DNA of 64,000 bases from Planctomicrobium piriforme (GTDB lineage: Bacteria > Planctomycetota > Planctomycetia > Planctomycetales > Planctomycetaceae): the NCBI RefSeq assembly GCF_900113665.1, contig NZ_FOQD01000001.1:434001-498000 (forward strand). Reading direction: 5' to 3'. The notes beneath the pieces are model-generated. The model did not search any database. It was not told where the DNA came from and saw only the letters and a program-made list of their open reading frames with translations. This document shows positions 33,476-42,284 of this stretch, piece by piece. A program made the position numbers and the translations under genes. Position 1 is the stretch's first letter; every line of letters begins with the position of its first letter.

Positions 33476-35347
33476 TCAACTCCCCAGCCGTCCGAACTGT
33501 CGATCCAGTTCGTCGCGGCTCAGCTTGAGCGCCGTTGGGCGGCCGTGGGGGCAGTGGTGGGCGTCGTCGCACAGGTGGCGTTGTGCGAGCAGGGCTTCCA
33601 TCTCTTCGAACGAGAGTCGCTGACCGGCCTTGATCGCCGCTTTGCAGGACATCATGTGCAACAGGCTGTCGAGCAGGTCGCGGCGTTCGACTTTGCGGCC
33701 GGTCGATTCCAACAGATCGACAATGTCTTTCACCAGCGACTGCGGATCGGCTTTTGCCATCAATGTCGGGTAACCGGTCAGGGCAATCGTGTTGCCGCCG
33801 AAGTCTTGTACCTGCAGACCTAGTTCTTCCAGCAGTTCGATCTGGTCGAGCAGAATGCCGGCTTCGCGGCCGGTGAGCGAAACGGTGATCGGAATCAGCA
33901 GTCGCTGCACTTCGACTCCGCCGGAAAGTACCCGTCGCCGCAATTGCTCGTACATGATCCGCTCGTGCAGCGCATGCTGGTCGATGACGGTGATGCCTTC
34001 GGTCGTCTCCACCACCAGGTAGCAATCATGCACCTGCATCGCCCGAACTTCGGCCGATGCAGAAGCAGGCGTGATCGCGGCTTCAGCGGTCGTTGCATAA
34101 GCCACCGGTGCGGATGGACTCATCGACGGCGGAGCGAGGAGACGATCGAATTCGTCATCGCTGGCGGCGGATGTTGCAGGGCTGGCGGGAACTGGCGGCG
34201 GTGCGGACCAGCCTGCGTCGGCCTGCCGCTGCAATTCGGCAGTCGCCCATGAGACGAGTTCCCGCTGCACTTCCTGTCGGGCCGGCGGCTCGCTGGAGAG
34301 TTCGAGCGACGGCGCGGCACCGACCGAGAGCCGCGAGTCGAGGTCCATCGACAGGAACCGATTCCGGATCGTCGAAAGCAACAATCGGTAGAGCGTCTGA
34401 CTGTCCTGAAACCGGACCTCCGACTTGGTGGGATGGACGTTGACGTCGACCTGATCCGGCGGGAGTTCGAGGAACAGAAACGCCACCGGGTATCGTCCGA
34501 CCATCACCAGCCCGCGATACGCTTCACCGAGGGCATGCTGCAGCGAGCGGTCCTGAATCCAGCGGCCGTTCAGGAACAGATACTGTCCTTTTCTGGTCGA
34601 TTTGTTCTGACTGGGATGGGCCACGAAACCCCAGATGCGGGCGCCGGCGTGTTCGGCCTCGACTGATATCAGGTGCTGCGCGACTTCGCCGCCGAAGAAG
34701 AGTTCGATGCGCTCGATGAGCTGATGCGTCGGCGGCAGTTCATGCACGCAGCGGCCGTTGTGGCGGAGCGTCATCTGCAGGCCGGGATTCGCGAGCGCAA
34801 TTCGAGTGAACTGTTCGGCGATATGCGCGAACTCGGTCGAGGCGGTCTTGAGAAACTTCCGCCGCACGGGCGTATTGAAGAACAGTTGGCGAACTTCGAT
34901 TTGCGTGCCGTCTGGCGCGCCGCAGGCTCGCGGTTCCTTGACGATTCCGCCGTGGACTTCGAGTTCGACCCCCATCAACTGGTCGCGCTGCTTGGTCCGC
35001 AAGCGGAAATGCGAAATCTCGGCGACTGAAGCCAAAGCCTCGCCTCGAAACCCCATCGTTTTCACGCTGAACAGATCGTCGGCATCGACCAGCTTGCTGG
35101 TGGCATGGCTGGCGACAGTGAGTTCGACATCGTCGGGGTGAATCCCTTCGCCGTTATCCGTGATGCGGATCAGCTCCGCGCCCCCCTGCTCGACATCAAC
35201 ATCGATTCGGGTGGCGAGGGCGTCGACGCAGTTTTCCAGCAGTTCCTTGACGACGCTGGCCGGCCGTTCGATGACCTCGCCTGCGGCAATCTTGTTGATG
35301 ACGCTGGTGGGAAGCTGGCGAATTCGGGACGTCACGTCCGTGTGCAT
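33476..35347 (-). CDS. mutL: DNA mismatch repair protein MutL
   Basis: ATPase and probable nickase that couples MutS recognition to strand removal; 623 aa. The GHKL ATPase motifs are intact: KIAAGEVIERPASVVKELLENCVDA, DNGEGI, and GFRGEALASVAE. An interdomain linker (about 335-430, Pro/Ala/Ser-rich) leads to the dimerisation/endonuclease domain with DQHALHERIMYE (D456-E467, fitting DQHA-x2-E-x4-E), SCKAAIKAG and CPHGRP, so this is an endonuclease-type MutL as in bacteria lacking MutH. It is convergent with the membrane protein gene, with a 38-base gap. mutS is not in the window. Confidence 0.96.
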   Translation of the reverse strand: MHTDVTSRIRQLPTSVINKIAAGEVIERPASVVKELLENCVDALATRIDVDVEQGGAELIRITDNGEGIHPDDVELTVASHATSKLVDADDLFSVKTMGFRGEALASVAEISHFRLRTKQRDQLMGVELEVHGGIVKEPRACGAPDGTQIEVRQLFFNTPVRRKFLKTASTEFAHIAEQFTRIALANPGLQMTLRHNGRCVHELPPTHQLIERIELFFGGEVAQHLISVEAEHAGARIWGFVAHPSQNKSTRKGQYLFLNGRWIQDRSLQHALGEAYRGLVMVGRYPVAFLFLELPPDQVDVNVHPTKSEVRFQDSQTLYRLLLSTIRNRFLSMDLDSRLSVGAAPSLELSSEPPARQEVQRELVSWATAELQRQADAGWSAPPPVPASPATSAASDDEFDRLLAPPSMSPSAPVAYATTAEAAITPASASAEVRAMQVHDCYLVVETTEGITVIDQHALHERIMYEQLRRRVLSGGVEVQRLLIPITVSLTGREAGILLDQIELLEELGLQVQDFGGNTIALTGYPTLMAKADPQSLVKDIVDLLESTGRKVERRDLLDSLLHMMSCKAAIKAGQRLSFEEMEALLAQRHLCDDAHHCPHGRPTALKLSRDELDRQFGRLGS

Positions 35348-35492
35348 GGGGGCGAAGATCCGTCAAAACAATCAGGACTCAAACAGCGACTCCAGAAGAG
35401 CCGCGGAAGCTCGAATTGTAACCAGCGGGTGGTTGCTCTGCTGCATTGGGAAAAGAATTTTGAAACGCCGAGAGCGCGGAGGAAATGAAAAA

Positions 35493-35559
35493 GGCCACAG
35501 ATGAACTCAGATTCACACAGATGTTTTTTGATCTGTGTCCATCCGAGTTCATCTGTGGC
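35493..35559. repeat. Intergenic word palindrome E (CCACAGATGAACTC words)
   Basis: Between mutL and the following minus-strand lipoprotein gene, GCCACAGATGAACTC at 35493-35507 is exactly mirrored at 35545-35559, and CACACAGAT (35514-35522) by ATCTGTGT (35531-35538), around a TTTTTTG loop. It begins 146 bases upstream of the mutL start and ends just before the lipoprotein stop at 35566, so it can act as that gene's terminator. I recall closely similar CTGTGTTCATCTGTGG repeats in other planctomycete genomes. Confidence 0.75.
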
Positions 35560-35565
35560 TGAAAA

Positions 35566-36414
35566 TCAATTTGGAAACCCTTCTGCGATGGAACCCTTCG
35601 GAAGGACTCCGCTTGCAACTTCGAGCATGGGGCCGAGTTGGTAGCTCTCGATCCACCCTGGAAGCTCGACGTAATCCCCGGATGCGAGAATCGCAGGGAT
35701 GGCCTGGTCCTTTCCCTGGCTCAATGCCTGCCGGCATGAATCCGGTTCGTAGACCGTCACATCTGGCTGCGTCCAAGGAACTGCCCCACCCTGGCCAAAA
35801 TTCACGAAGAGGAGAGTATTTCGAACACCCTCAATCACGCCACGAATACTCTTCGATGGATTACCGGGGATAACTCGTTCGCCGCTAAACGCTCGCCAAC
35901 TGGTCTTGCCGGCCTCGGATCCGGTTTCGAACTCCTTGGGCATCTTGGCAAGGAGTTTCATGTTCGCTTCCCTGTCCCAAGGCTGATCGAATTGGAATTC
36001 GTCGTAGAGATCCTGATAGCCCAATTGAGGCAGGATGGCGACGCGCCAGCTGAATTGAGGACCGTCCGGATTTGATGAGAACGTGGCAGGCGGGTACTGC
36101 CGATGCTGGTCGTGATAGGCCAGAATCGCAGACCCCAGGACGCTTTTTCCATCCATGGTCGGTTGAGGAATCGGCTTCAAATCGTACTTCCGAGCCTTTC
36201 CTAACAGCCCGTAGTACTTGCTTGGATCTGATTTTCGGATCTCTTTCAGTTGGTCGTGAGTATAGGCGGTTTCAGTTGCATTCGTTGCAGACGCTTGCGA
36301 ATCGCCTGAAGCGTCTTTTTCTGGAGTGGATGGTGCGCTTTGCGAGCAGCCGAACAGGACAACCGTGAAAAGGCATCCCAGGATGGCAACTTGGTAATGA
36401 GCCCGTGTGTTCAT
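35566..36414 (-). CDS. Lipoprotein with DUF1559-like C-terminal domain
   Basis: A 282-aa lipoprotein: the signal ends with lipobox VVLFGC at about residues 16-21, followed by a Ser/Ala/Thr-rich linker. The C-terminal two-thirds look like the globular part of DUF1559 proteins without the pilin helix: GSAILAYHDQHRQYPPATF, FSWRVAILPQLGYQDLYDEF, WDREANMKLL, VIEGVRNTLLFVN, then AVPWTQPDVT. The start at 36414 gives the lipoprotein signal directly; the frame is open to 36492. Function unknown; envelope location inferred. Confidence 0.75.
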   Translation of the reverse strand: MNTRAHYQVAILGCLFTVVLFGCSQSAPSTPEKDASGDSQASATNATETAYTHDQLKEIRKSDPSKYYGLLGKARKYDLKPIPQPTMDGKSVLGSAILAYHDQHRQYPPATFSSNPDGPQFSWRVAILPQLGYQDLYDEFQFDQPWDREANMKLLAKMPKEFETGSEAGKTSWRAFSGERVIPGNPSKSIRGVIEGVRNTLLFVNFGQGGAVPWTQPDVTVYEPDSCRQALSQGKDQAIPAILASGDYVELPGWIESYQLGPMLEVASGVLPKGSIAEGFPN

Positions 36415-36525
36415 GGATCGATCAAACCTGAAGTCATTCGAGAGAAAGGGTCGTTCCCAAAACAGCAATGCCGAAAGACATCCTTTCGGCATTGCTCTGA
36501 GGATCTGGGTCGAATTGAGAATGGA

Positions 36526-38007
36526 TCAGCTCAGACTCACCGTCACCGTTTTGAGTTCGGTATAGCTCGCCAGGGCGGCTTCGCCGAGTTCGCGGCCGAT
36601 GCCGGATTGCTTGAAGCCGCCGAACGGGGCGGCGGCGTCGAAGACGTCGTAGCAGTTCACCCAGACGGTGCCGGCCCGAAGGGCAGCGGCGACGCGGTGG
36701 GCCTTCGAAATGTCTTTCGTCCAGACGGCGGCGGCCAGGCCGTAATTGGTTTTGTTCCCGCGCTGGATCGCTTCTTCCACGCTGTCAAACGGCAGCACGC
36801 TGAGCACAGGGCCAAAGATTTCGTCGGTCGCAATCGCCATCTCATCGGTGACGTTGTCGAACACGGTCGGCTCGATGAAGAAACCTTTATCGCCGTGACG
36901 TTTACCGCCGATCACGCAATCCGCGCCGGCTTTCTTCCCCTGATCGATGTAGTCCATGATCTTCTTGAACTGCTCGTTGTCGATCTGCGGGCCGTGCGTC
37001 GTTTCCGAATCGAACGGGTTGCCGGTCTTGCGTTGCTTTGCCCGTGAAACCACTTCTTTCACGAAGTCTTTGTGAATCGACTTCTCGACGAACAGCCGGC
37101 TGCCTGCGCAGCAGCACTGCCCCTGATTGAAGAACAGTCCGAATTCGGCGCCGTGAATGGCGGCTTCGATATCGGCGTCGGCGAAGATGATGTTCGGGCT
37201 CTTGCCGCCCAGTTCGAACGTGATCCGCTTGAGCGAATGCGAAGCTTCACGCATGATGATCTGGCCGGTTTCGGTCGAACCGGTGAACGCGATCTTGTCG
37301 ACATCCGGATGTTTCACAATCGCCGCGCCGGCATCGCCAAAGCCAGTGATGACGTTGATGACACCCTTGGGGAAGCCGGCTTCCATCGCCAGTTCGGCCA
37401 TCCGCAGGCACGACAGCGGCGTCTGCTCGGCTGGCTTCATGACGATCGTACAACCGGCGGCGAGTGCGGGCGCCCATTTCCACGACACCATCAGCGCCGG
37501 GAAGTTCCAGGGAATGATCTGACCGACGACCCCGACCGGTTCCTTTCGCGTATACGAAAAGTAATTGCCGCGGACGGGGAGCGTCTGCCCGCAAAGTTTG
37601 TCGGCCCAGCCGGCGTAGTAACGCAGCACGTCAATGACGAGCGGGATGTCGGCATTGCGGGCGTCGTTGATCGGCTTGCCGTTGTCGAGTGTTTCGAGGG
37701 CGGCGAGTTCGTCGAGATTGGCTTCGATGAGGTCGGCAAGCTTGTTCAGCAGTCGGCCGCGATCACGGGCGTCCATCTTCGGCCAGGGACCGGTTTCAAA
37801 CGCTTTGCGGGCGGCTTTGACTGCGAGGTCGACATCCTGGGCGTTCGCCTTGGCGACATCGGCGATCTTCTCTTCAGTGGCCGGATGGTAAGTGGGAAAC
37901 GTTTCGCCGCTGACGGAATTCTTCCATTCCCCATCGATCAGCAATTGGGTGCGGCGAACCTCGGGACGAGCGTGAATTTTCTTCTTGGGGGCGACGGCGG
38001 TCGACAT
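36526..38007 (-). CDS. NAD(P)-dependent aldehyde dehydrogenase
   Basis: Oxidises aldehydes to acids; 493 aa, standard family length. The cofactor motifs IPWNFPALM and KPAEQTPLS, the FTGSTETG loop, the general-base FELGGKSPNII and the catalytic segment FNQGQCCCAG (middle Cys is nucleophile) are all present; this last string is the same as in class 1/2 mammalian aldehyde dehydrogenases. The ATG at 38007 follows AAGGAGTG at good spacing. The frame is open to 38178 without relevant content. Substrate range is probably broad (acetaldehyde and similar). Confidence 0.93.
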   Translation of the reverse strand: MSTAVAPKKKIHARPEVRRTQLLIDGEWKNSVSGETFPTYHPATEEKIADVAKANAQDVDLAVKAARKAFETGPWPKMDARDRGRLLNKLADLIEANLDELAALETLDNGKPINDARNADIPLVIDVLRYYAGWADKLCGQTLPVRGNYFSYTRKEPVGVVGQIIPWNFPALMVSWKWAPALAAGCTIVMKPAEQTPLSCLRMAELAMEAGFPKGVINVITGFGDAGAAIVKHPDVDKIAFTGSTETGQIIMREASHSLKRITFELGGKSPNIIFADADIEAAIHGAEFGLFFNQGQCCCAGSRLFVEKSIHKDFVKEVVSRAKQRKTGNPFDSETTHGPQIDNEQFKKIMDYIDQGKKAGADCVIGGKRHGDKGFFIEPTVFDNVTDEMAIATDEIFGPVLSVLPFDSVEEAIQRGNKTNYGLAAAVWTKDISKAHRVAAALRAGTVWVNCYDVFDAAAPFGGFKQSGIGRELGEAALASYTELKTVTVSLS

Positions 38008-38179
38008 CGAGCACTCCTTGACTGCTGAGCAACAGAGGGGCAGCGAAATTACGGCAGAACCCGCGTTCTCTATTTTGGCCGTTTGGAGTGCCAGAGTCCA
38101 GCGCCGGGGGCGCGCGGGAACGTTTCTGGCACCGGATGGGGGCGTTTCTTGCGTGGGGAACATGAAAGGATTTGTCATT

Positions 38180-38375
38180 TATCAATGGTCATTGGTCATT
38201 GAAAGGCGTTGAGCGATGAGGGTTGAGCGTTGAGTAAGAACAGAACTTTTCTGGCTCTGGACACTCGTCTCTCGACACTGGACTCTTCCGTCACCCTCAA
38301 CGTCTCAACGCTCAACCCTCAACGATTCCTCCCACTCAACCCTCAACTCTCAACGCTCAACTCGTTACAACTCCT
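38180..38375. repeat. Intergenic word palindrome F (GGTTGAGCGTTGAG words)
   Basis: The 370-base gap between the aldehyde dehydrogenase and hydrolase genes (divergent) includes a long word-repeat. The left arm (38205-38235) reads GCGTTGAGCGATGAGGGTTG and on; the right side (38292-38362) has five or more copies of CTCAACCCTCAACG/CTCAACGCTC. In between are GGCTCTGGACACTCG and CGACACTGGACTC, the words of element H. A short TCATTGGTCATT repeat lies at 38187-38200. It sits directly before the hydrolase start at 38378, so part of it must be in that mRNA leader or promoter. Confidence 0.7.
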
Positions 38376-38377
38376 CC

Positions 38378-39010
38378 ATGAACAAAGTTGCTTTGAAAAT
38401 CGACGGGCCGAAGAAGGCCAAGACGTGCGTGGTGCTGGCGCATGGTGCGGGGGAGAGTTTCGACTCGACGTTTCTCTCGTACTTTGCCGAAGGCCTGGGT
38501 GCACTGCGGCATCGCGTCGTGCGTTTTGATTTTCCATATATGGCCGAGCGCTCGACCCTCGGTCGCAAACGTCCGCCGGATAAGGAAGAGGTGCTCTGCG
38601 CCACCTGGCACGAGGTGCTGAAACAGCTTCCGTTCGACAAAGAGAAGATCGTGATCGGCGGCAAATCGATGGGAGGCCGCATCGCCACTCTCGTCGCCGA
38701 CGAATGTCAGGTGGCCGGCGTGGTCTGTCTCGGATATCCGTTTCATCCCACCGGCCGTCCGGAGAAGCTGCGGGTCGAACATCTAGCCGATCTCAAGACG
38801 CAGACGTTGATCGTGCAGGGAGAGATCGACCCGTTTGGTTCGCGCGAAGAAGTTGCCGGCTACACGTTATCGGAAGCGATTCGCCTGCACTGGGTGCCGG
38901 AGGGGGATCACAGCTACAACGTCAAACGGGGCAGCGACCGCGCTCACGAACAGAACCTCAAGAACGCCATGCGGGCGGTGGAAGAGTTCTTGTTTGAGAG
39001 GTTTAATTGA
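38378..39010 (+). CDS. Small alpha/beta hydrolase (KANL3/Tex30-like)
   Basis: A 210-aa cytoplasmic protein of the short alpha/beta-hydrolase group related to dienelactone hydrolases. The oxyanion strand VVLAHGAGESFDST, the nucleophile elbow GGKSMGGR, the acid in VQGEIDPFG and the base in PEGDHSYN are in the expected order. Its substrate is unknown. The ATG is at 38378, immediately after the word-repeat F; no strong ribosome-binding site is visible apart from the weak CTCC-rich sequence. The 3' end abuts repeat G. Confidence 0.85.
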   Translation: MNKVALKIDGPKKAKTCVVLAHGAGESFDSTFLSYFAEGLGALRHRVVRFDFPYMAERSTLGRKRPPDKEEVLCATWHEVLKQLPFDKEKIVIGGKSMGGRIATLVADECQVAGVVCLGYPFHPTGRPEKLRVEHLADLKTQTLIVQGEIDPFGSREEVAGYTLSEAIRLHWVPEGDHSYNVKRGSDRAHEQNLKNAMRAVEEFLFERFN

Positions 39011-39011
39011 A

Positions 39012-39107
39012 GGGGGGTGAGGGTTGAAGGTTGAGGCGTTTAAGGTTTAAGGAGAAGAGTTCAAAACCTTCAACCTTAAACTTTCAACCTTAAACCATCC
39101 CCTCACC
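39012..39107. repeat. Intergenic word palindrome G (GGTTGAAGGTTTAAGG words), convergent ends
   Basis: Between the converging hydrolase and O-antigen ligase genes, the left arm (39012-39050) runs GGGGGTGAGGGTTGAAGG and on to TTTAAGGTTTAAGG; the right arm (39064-39107) is CCTTCAACCTTAAAC words ending CCCCTCACC. The outer bases GGGGTGAGG / CCCCTCACC match. The stop of the minus-strand gene (39103-39105) is inside the right arm, repeating the arrangement of element C. Confidence 0.75.
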
Positions 39108-41799
39108 GCTGAAGCGTCTTGCCCGGTTCTTCGGCGAAACGTGTCTCGCGATCGGGGTTCTGGATGCGTTCGCGGGCGTCGGCGGTGATCGTCTGGAGCC
39201 AGGTTTCTTCCGGCTGGCGTTCCGAACACCAGACCAGTTCGCGGAGCGATTCCGAGAACATGCCGTTGCGATAGAGCCAGAGTCCGAACTGCTGGTGGGC
39301 GGTGAACGAGTCTGGTGCGGCGACGACGGCTTCTTTCGCCGCCTGATAGGCGTTCTTGCGATCACCCAGTTCTGCGAAGCATTCGTGCGCCAAGAGCCAT
39401 TCGGATGAGGCCTCTTGTCCGCGACGAACGATGGCTTCTTTCGCACTGGAGCGAGCCAGGCTTTCGAGGACGAGTTGATAGCCGGCGCTGTCTTCGGAGG
39501 TGCGGTAGGCGAGACGCAGTTGTTTTAGAGCTGAATGGTCGGGTTCGAAGTGATCGAGGAAAAACCGGGCGGGGACATAGTCGGCCAGCACGCCGATGAG
39601 GTGATTGCGATACTCGGGATCAAAGCGGAAGGCTTCCTGCCAGTGAATCGCTGCTTCTTTCTGAGCCCCTTCCAGCCACAGCAGCCGTCCGAGAGCGAAG
39701 TGTGCCCGGGCGTCGGTGGGGCGGACGGTGACCGCCTGCTGAACCAGGTTGCGTTCGTCGTACTCGTTCCCCCCTTCCAGCCAGACCAGCTCGGCCAGTT
39801 CGAGATAGGGGCGGGGCTGCAATGGGCAGGCCGCGAGCGACGCCTGAAAATGGTGGACTGCTTCTTCGAGCAGTTGCCGTTCTGAGCCTAACACGCCGGG
39901 CCGGTCGAGCCAGCGATTCATGTCTTCAGGCGATTCGAACAAGGTGCGAGCGGCATCGCGGATCTGCGAAAGGGGCATCTGCCGATGCATCGCCGCTTGA
40001 TTGAGCGTGAACTGCTTCAGGCAGGCCAGGCCGGCATGCAGTTGCAGACGATGCGAACGAGGATTGGCTTCCGCGGCAGCGAGTGCGAGGGAGATGCGAC
40101 GATGGATGATCTCCTGTGTCGCTTCGTGATCGCTGTCATCGAAGTGTTGCTGCGTCATCGTCAGCCGCAGGTATTCCTGCCAGAGCGGTTCGGCAATCAC
40201 GTCGGGAACTTTTTCGTTGGCCATCCAGTGACCGAGCAGCAGAATCGCCGGCACGGCCGCGGCCCAACTGAATCGCAAATTGCTGACGGTGGGTGAAATC
40301 GCCAGACGCGGGGCAGAGACCGGTTCGAAGAACCGCATCAGACTGATCCGCCAGGCGCACACGCCGTACAGCAGCACAATGTTCACACAAGCGGGGACGT
40401 ACCAGACGAAGTCGGTGATCGCCTGCACGAGGCTCATCACGAGTCCGGCGGCGACGACGGCCATCAGTCCGCCGGAACGGAGCGAGACCGAGTTCCACAA
40501 TCCCTGGGCGCACCACAACAGTGACGTCAGCCAGAGGAGTGCGACCAGCCCGAAACCGGTGAGTCCGGTCTCCATCGCGATCTGCAGGTAACCGTTCTCG
40601 GCATGGCTGTATTCGCGCTGCGTTTGCGGCGAGCGGAACCAGAGCCAGTACACTTCCTGATGACTGCCCAGTCCGGTGCCTGCGAGGGGGAATTCCTGAA
40701 TCCCCTCCATGTTCGCCCGCCACAGTTGATGACGGTTTTGCGAAATGGTTGTGAGCTGAGTCGGCAAGCAGGCCTGAACTCCGTCTGTATTGAGCGGACA
40801 GGCTTCGCGATTGATGATCGGGACCGCGGCGAGCGTCAGACACAGCAGGCCAATGCCGACGCCGGCCTGGCGGAGTTTCAGCATCGATTTCTGCCAGAGA
40901 ATCACCAGCGTGATCAAAGTTCCCAGCGCCGCCGACAGCAGGCCGATGCGGGAATGGGAGAGAATGATGCCGAGCGCCGTCACCGCAAGGCAACTGCTCC
41001 ACAGGCAGACGACGGGATCAATCCGCTGCAGGAAACGCCGGAATCTGGAGTTCGAGCGAGTCGGTCGCACATTCGGCCGGGTGGTCACCCGATTGATGAG
41101 CATCAACAATTGGGCCGGCAGCGTTAGTGCCAGATAATTCGCAAAGTGATTTGGATTGGCGAACGCCCCTTTGGCGACGCCGAATGTGTTCGTCATCGGA
41201 TGATCGTAGAACCAGAAGAACTTGCCGTTTCCCCAGGTGAGCTGGACGATGCCAAACGTCGCCATGACTCCGCCGCCGAGGGCGATCACGCGGATGAAAC
41301 GCAGGATGTCGTCGACCGTGCGGAGCCGCTGCACCATCACGAAGAACAATTGCAGGCACGCGACAAGAACGACAAAGTCGCTCCAGGTGTCGACAGGCGT
41401 AAAGCTGATGCGGTTCCAGTGACCCGGGAATAGCGGCGAGCTTTCATTCCACTCCGGCAGCAGTTGCTGCATGCGGGGGGAGAGGGCGCGAACGAGTTCC
41501 GGCGTCAGCTCCCAGCATTGCAACAGCACGAGGCCAAGACCGAGCAGCATGATCGGTTCGATGCCAGTGAATCGCCATCGCCCGTCGCCGTTGCGGCACT
41601 GATGCAAACTCCAGGCGAGCAGCGTCAGCGTGGCGAGGACGCAGAGCGATAATTGCCCGAGCGCCTGCCGCCCCCCCATCAGAAACGGGGCCAGCACCAG
41701 CGTGGTCAGCAAACCCATATCGACAACCGTCAACAGCAATGGCTGCGACGCGATCGAGGGGCGGGAGGGTGTCTGGGCAGGTTCGTAGGGATGGGACAT
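39103..41799 (-). CDS. O-antigen ligase-type membrane protein with C-terminal TPR region
   Basis: An 898-aa inner-membrane protein. Residues 1-540 hold about a dozen helices of the Wzy/O-antigen ligase family, with the large periplasmic loop and the GTGLGSHQEVYWLW and ENGYLQIAMETGLTGFGLVALLW segments typical of it. Residues 560-880 are soluble helical repeats of TPR type (DARAHFALGRLLWLEGAQKEAAIHWQEAFRFDPE). It should transfer or polymerise lipid-linked glycans on the periplasmic side. No other polysaccharide genes adjoin; the glycosyltransferase at 44548 is the nearest. It starts at ATG 41799. Confidence 0.85.
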   Translation of the reverse strand: MSHPYEPAQTPSRPSIASQPLLLTVVDMGLLTTLVLAPFLMGGRQALGQLSLCVLATLTLLAWSLHQCRNGDGRWRFTGIEPIMLLGLGLVLLQCWELTPELVRALSPRMQQLLPEWNESSPLFPGHWNRISFTPVDTWSDFVVLVACLQLFFVMVQRLRTVDDILRFIRVIALGGGVMATFGIVQLTWGNGKFFWFYDHPMTNTFGVAKGAFANPNHFANYLALTLPAQLLMLINRVTTRPNVRPTRSNSRFRRFLQRIDPVVCLWSSCLAVTALGIILSHSRIGLLSAALGTLITLVILWQKSMLKLRQAGVGIGLLCLTLAAVPIINREACPLNTDGVQACLPTQLTTISQNRHQLWRANMEGIQEFPLAGTGLGSHQEVYWLWFRSPQTQREYSHAENGYLQIAMETGLTGFGLVALLWLTSLLWCAQGLWNSVSLRSGGLMAVVAAGLVMSLVQAITDFVWYVPACVNIVLLYGVCAWRISLMRFFEPVSAPRLAISPTVSNLRFSWAAAVPAILLLGHWMANEKVPDVIAEPLWQEYLRLTMTQQHFDDSDHEATQEIIHRRISLALAAAEANPRSHRLQLHAGLACLKQFTLNQAAMHRQMPLSQIRDAARTLFESPEDMNRWLDRPGVLGSERQLLEEAVHHFQASLAACPLQPRPYLELAELVWLEGGNEYDERNLVQQAVTVRPTDARAHFALGRLLWLEGAQKEAAIHWQEAFRFDPEYRNHLIGVLADYVPARFFLDHFEPDHSALKQLRLAYRTSEDSAGYQLVLESLARSSAKEAIVRRGQEASSEWLLAHECFAELGDRKNAYQAAKEAVVAAPDSFTAHQQFGLWLYRNGMFSESLRELVWCSERQPEETWLQTITADARERIQNPDRETRFAEEPGKTLQR

Positions 41800-42284
41800 G
41801 GCACAGTGGTGCCGTCATAAACAGGTTGCCCTGCCCTGACGGACGTGTCTCCGTCGCAGCAGCCGCGTGACGTTCACAGACGGCCAGCCGACGGATGATG
41901 TTGTCTTGGGATGCGATCGAAGGCAGCGGAACTGCCCTCTCCTGCCAGATTGAATGAGGGGTGGAAACTCGACGTGAACGAAGCAGCAGGATCTTTACCG
42001 CGCATTCGAAAATGGAGATAGAGGAATTTCCCTGAGAGAGATTGGCGAGTCCGCAAAAAGAGAAGAAGATATTGTTGTAACTGCCGATTTCTCAATTTCT
42101 TATGGCTGACTGCCGTCGCTCACGACGGCTGCCGATGGGATGCGGGGGATGACGTCCCATCGGGGCAGGTTCACTCATTCCCTTCCTCCCTCTCAATGTT
42201 GCCGAACATCGTGTTGACCCGCGTCTCCCGGAGGCCTACCCTCGAAAGGTTCATTTTCCGCAAAACGTCATCCGAGGGCCTTCT
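41800..42284. other. Divergent intergenic stretch with one palindrome
   Basis: The 485 bases between the ligase and desaturase genes contain no gene. CCGATGGGA at 42132-42140 is mirrored by TCCCATCGG at 42155-42163, a nine-base perfect inverted repeat 120 bases before the desaturase start, a possible operator or attenuator. The GACGGA/TCCGTC pair around 41839-41857 is weaker. Confidence 0.45.

Noticed and set aside
36340..38028. Long plus-strand open frames opposite the aldehyde dehydrogenase gene
   Set aside because: Shadows of a gene with complete catalytic motifs; no ribosome-binding site or family match.
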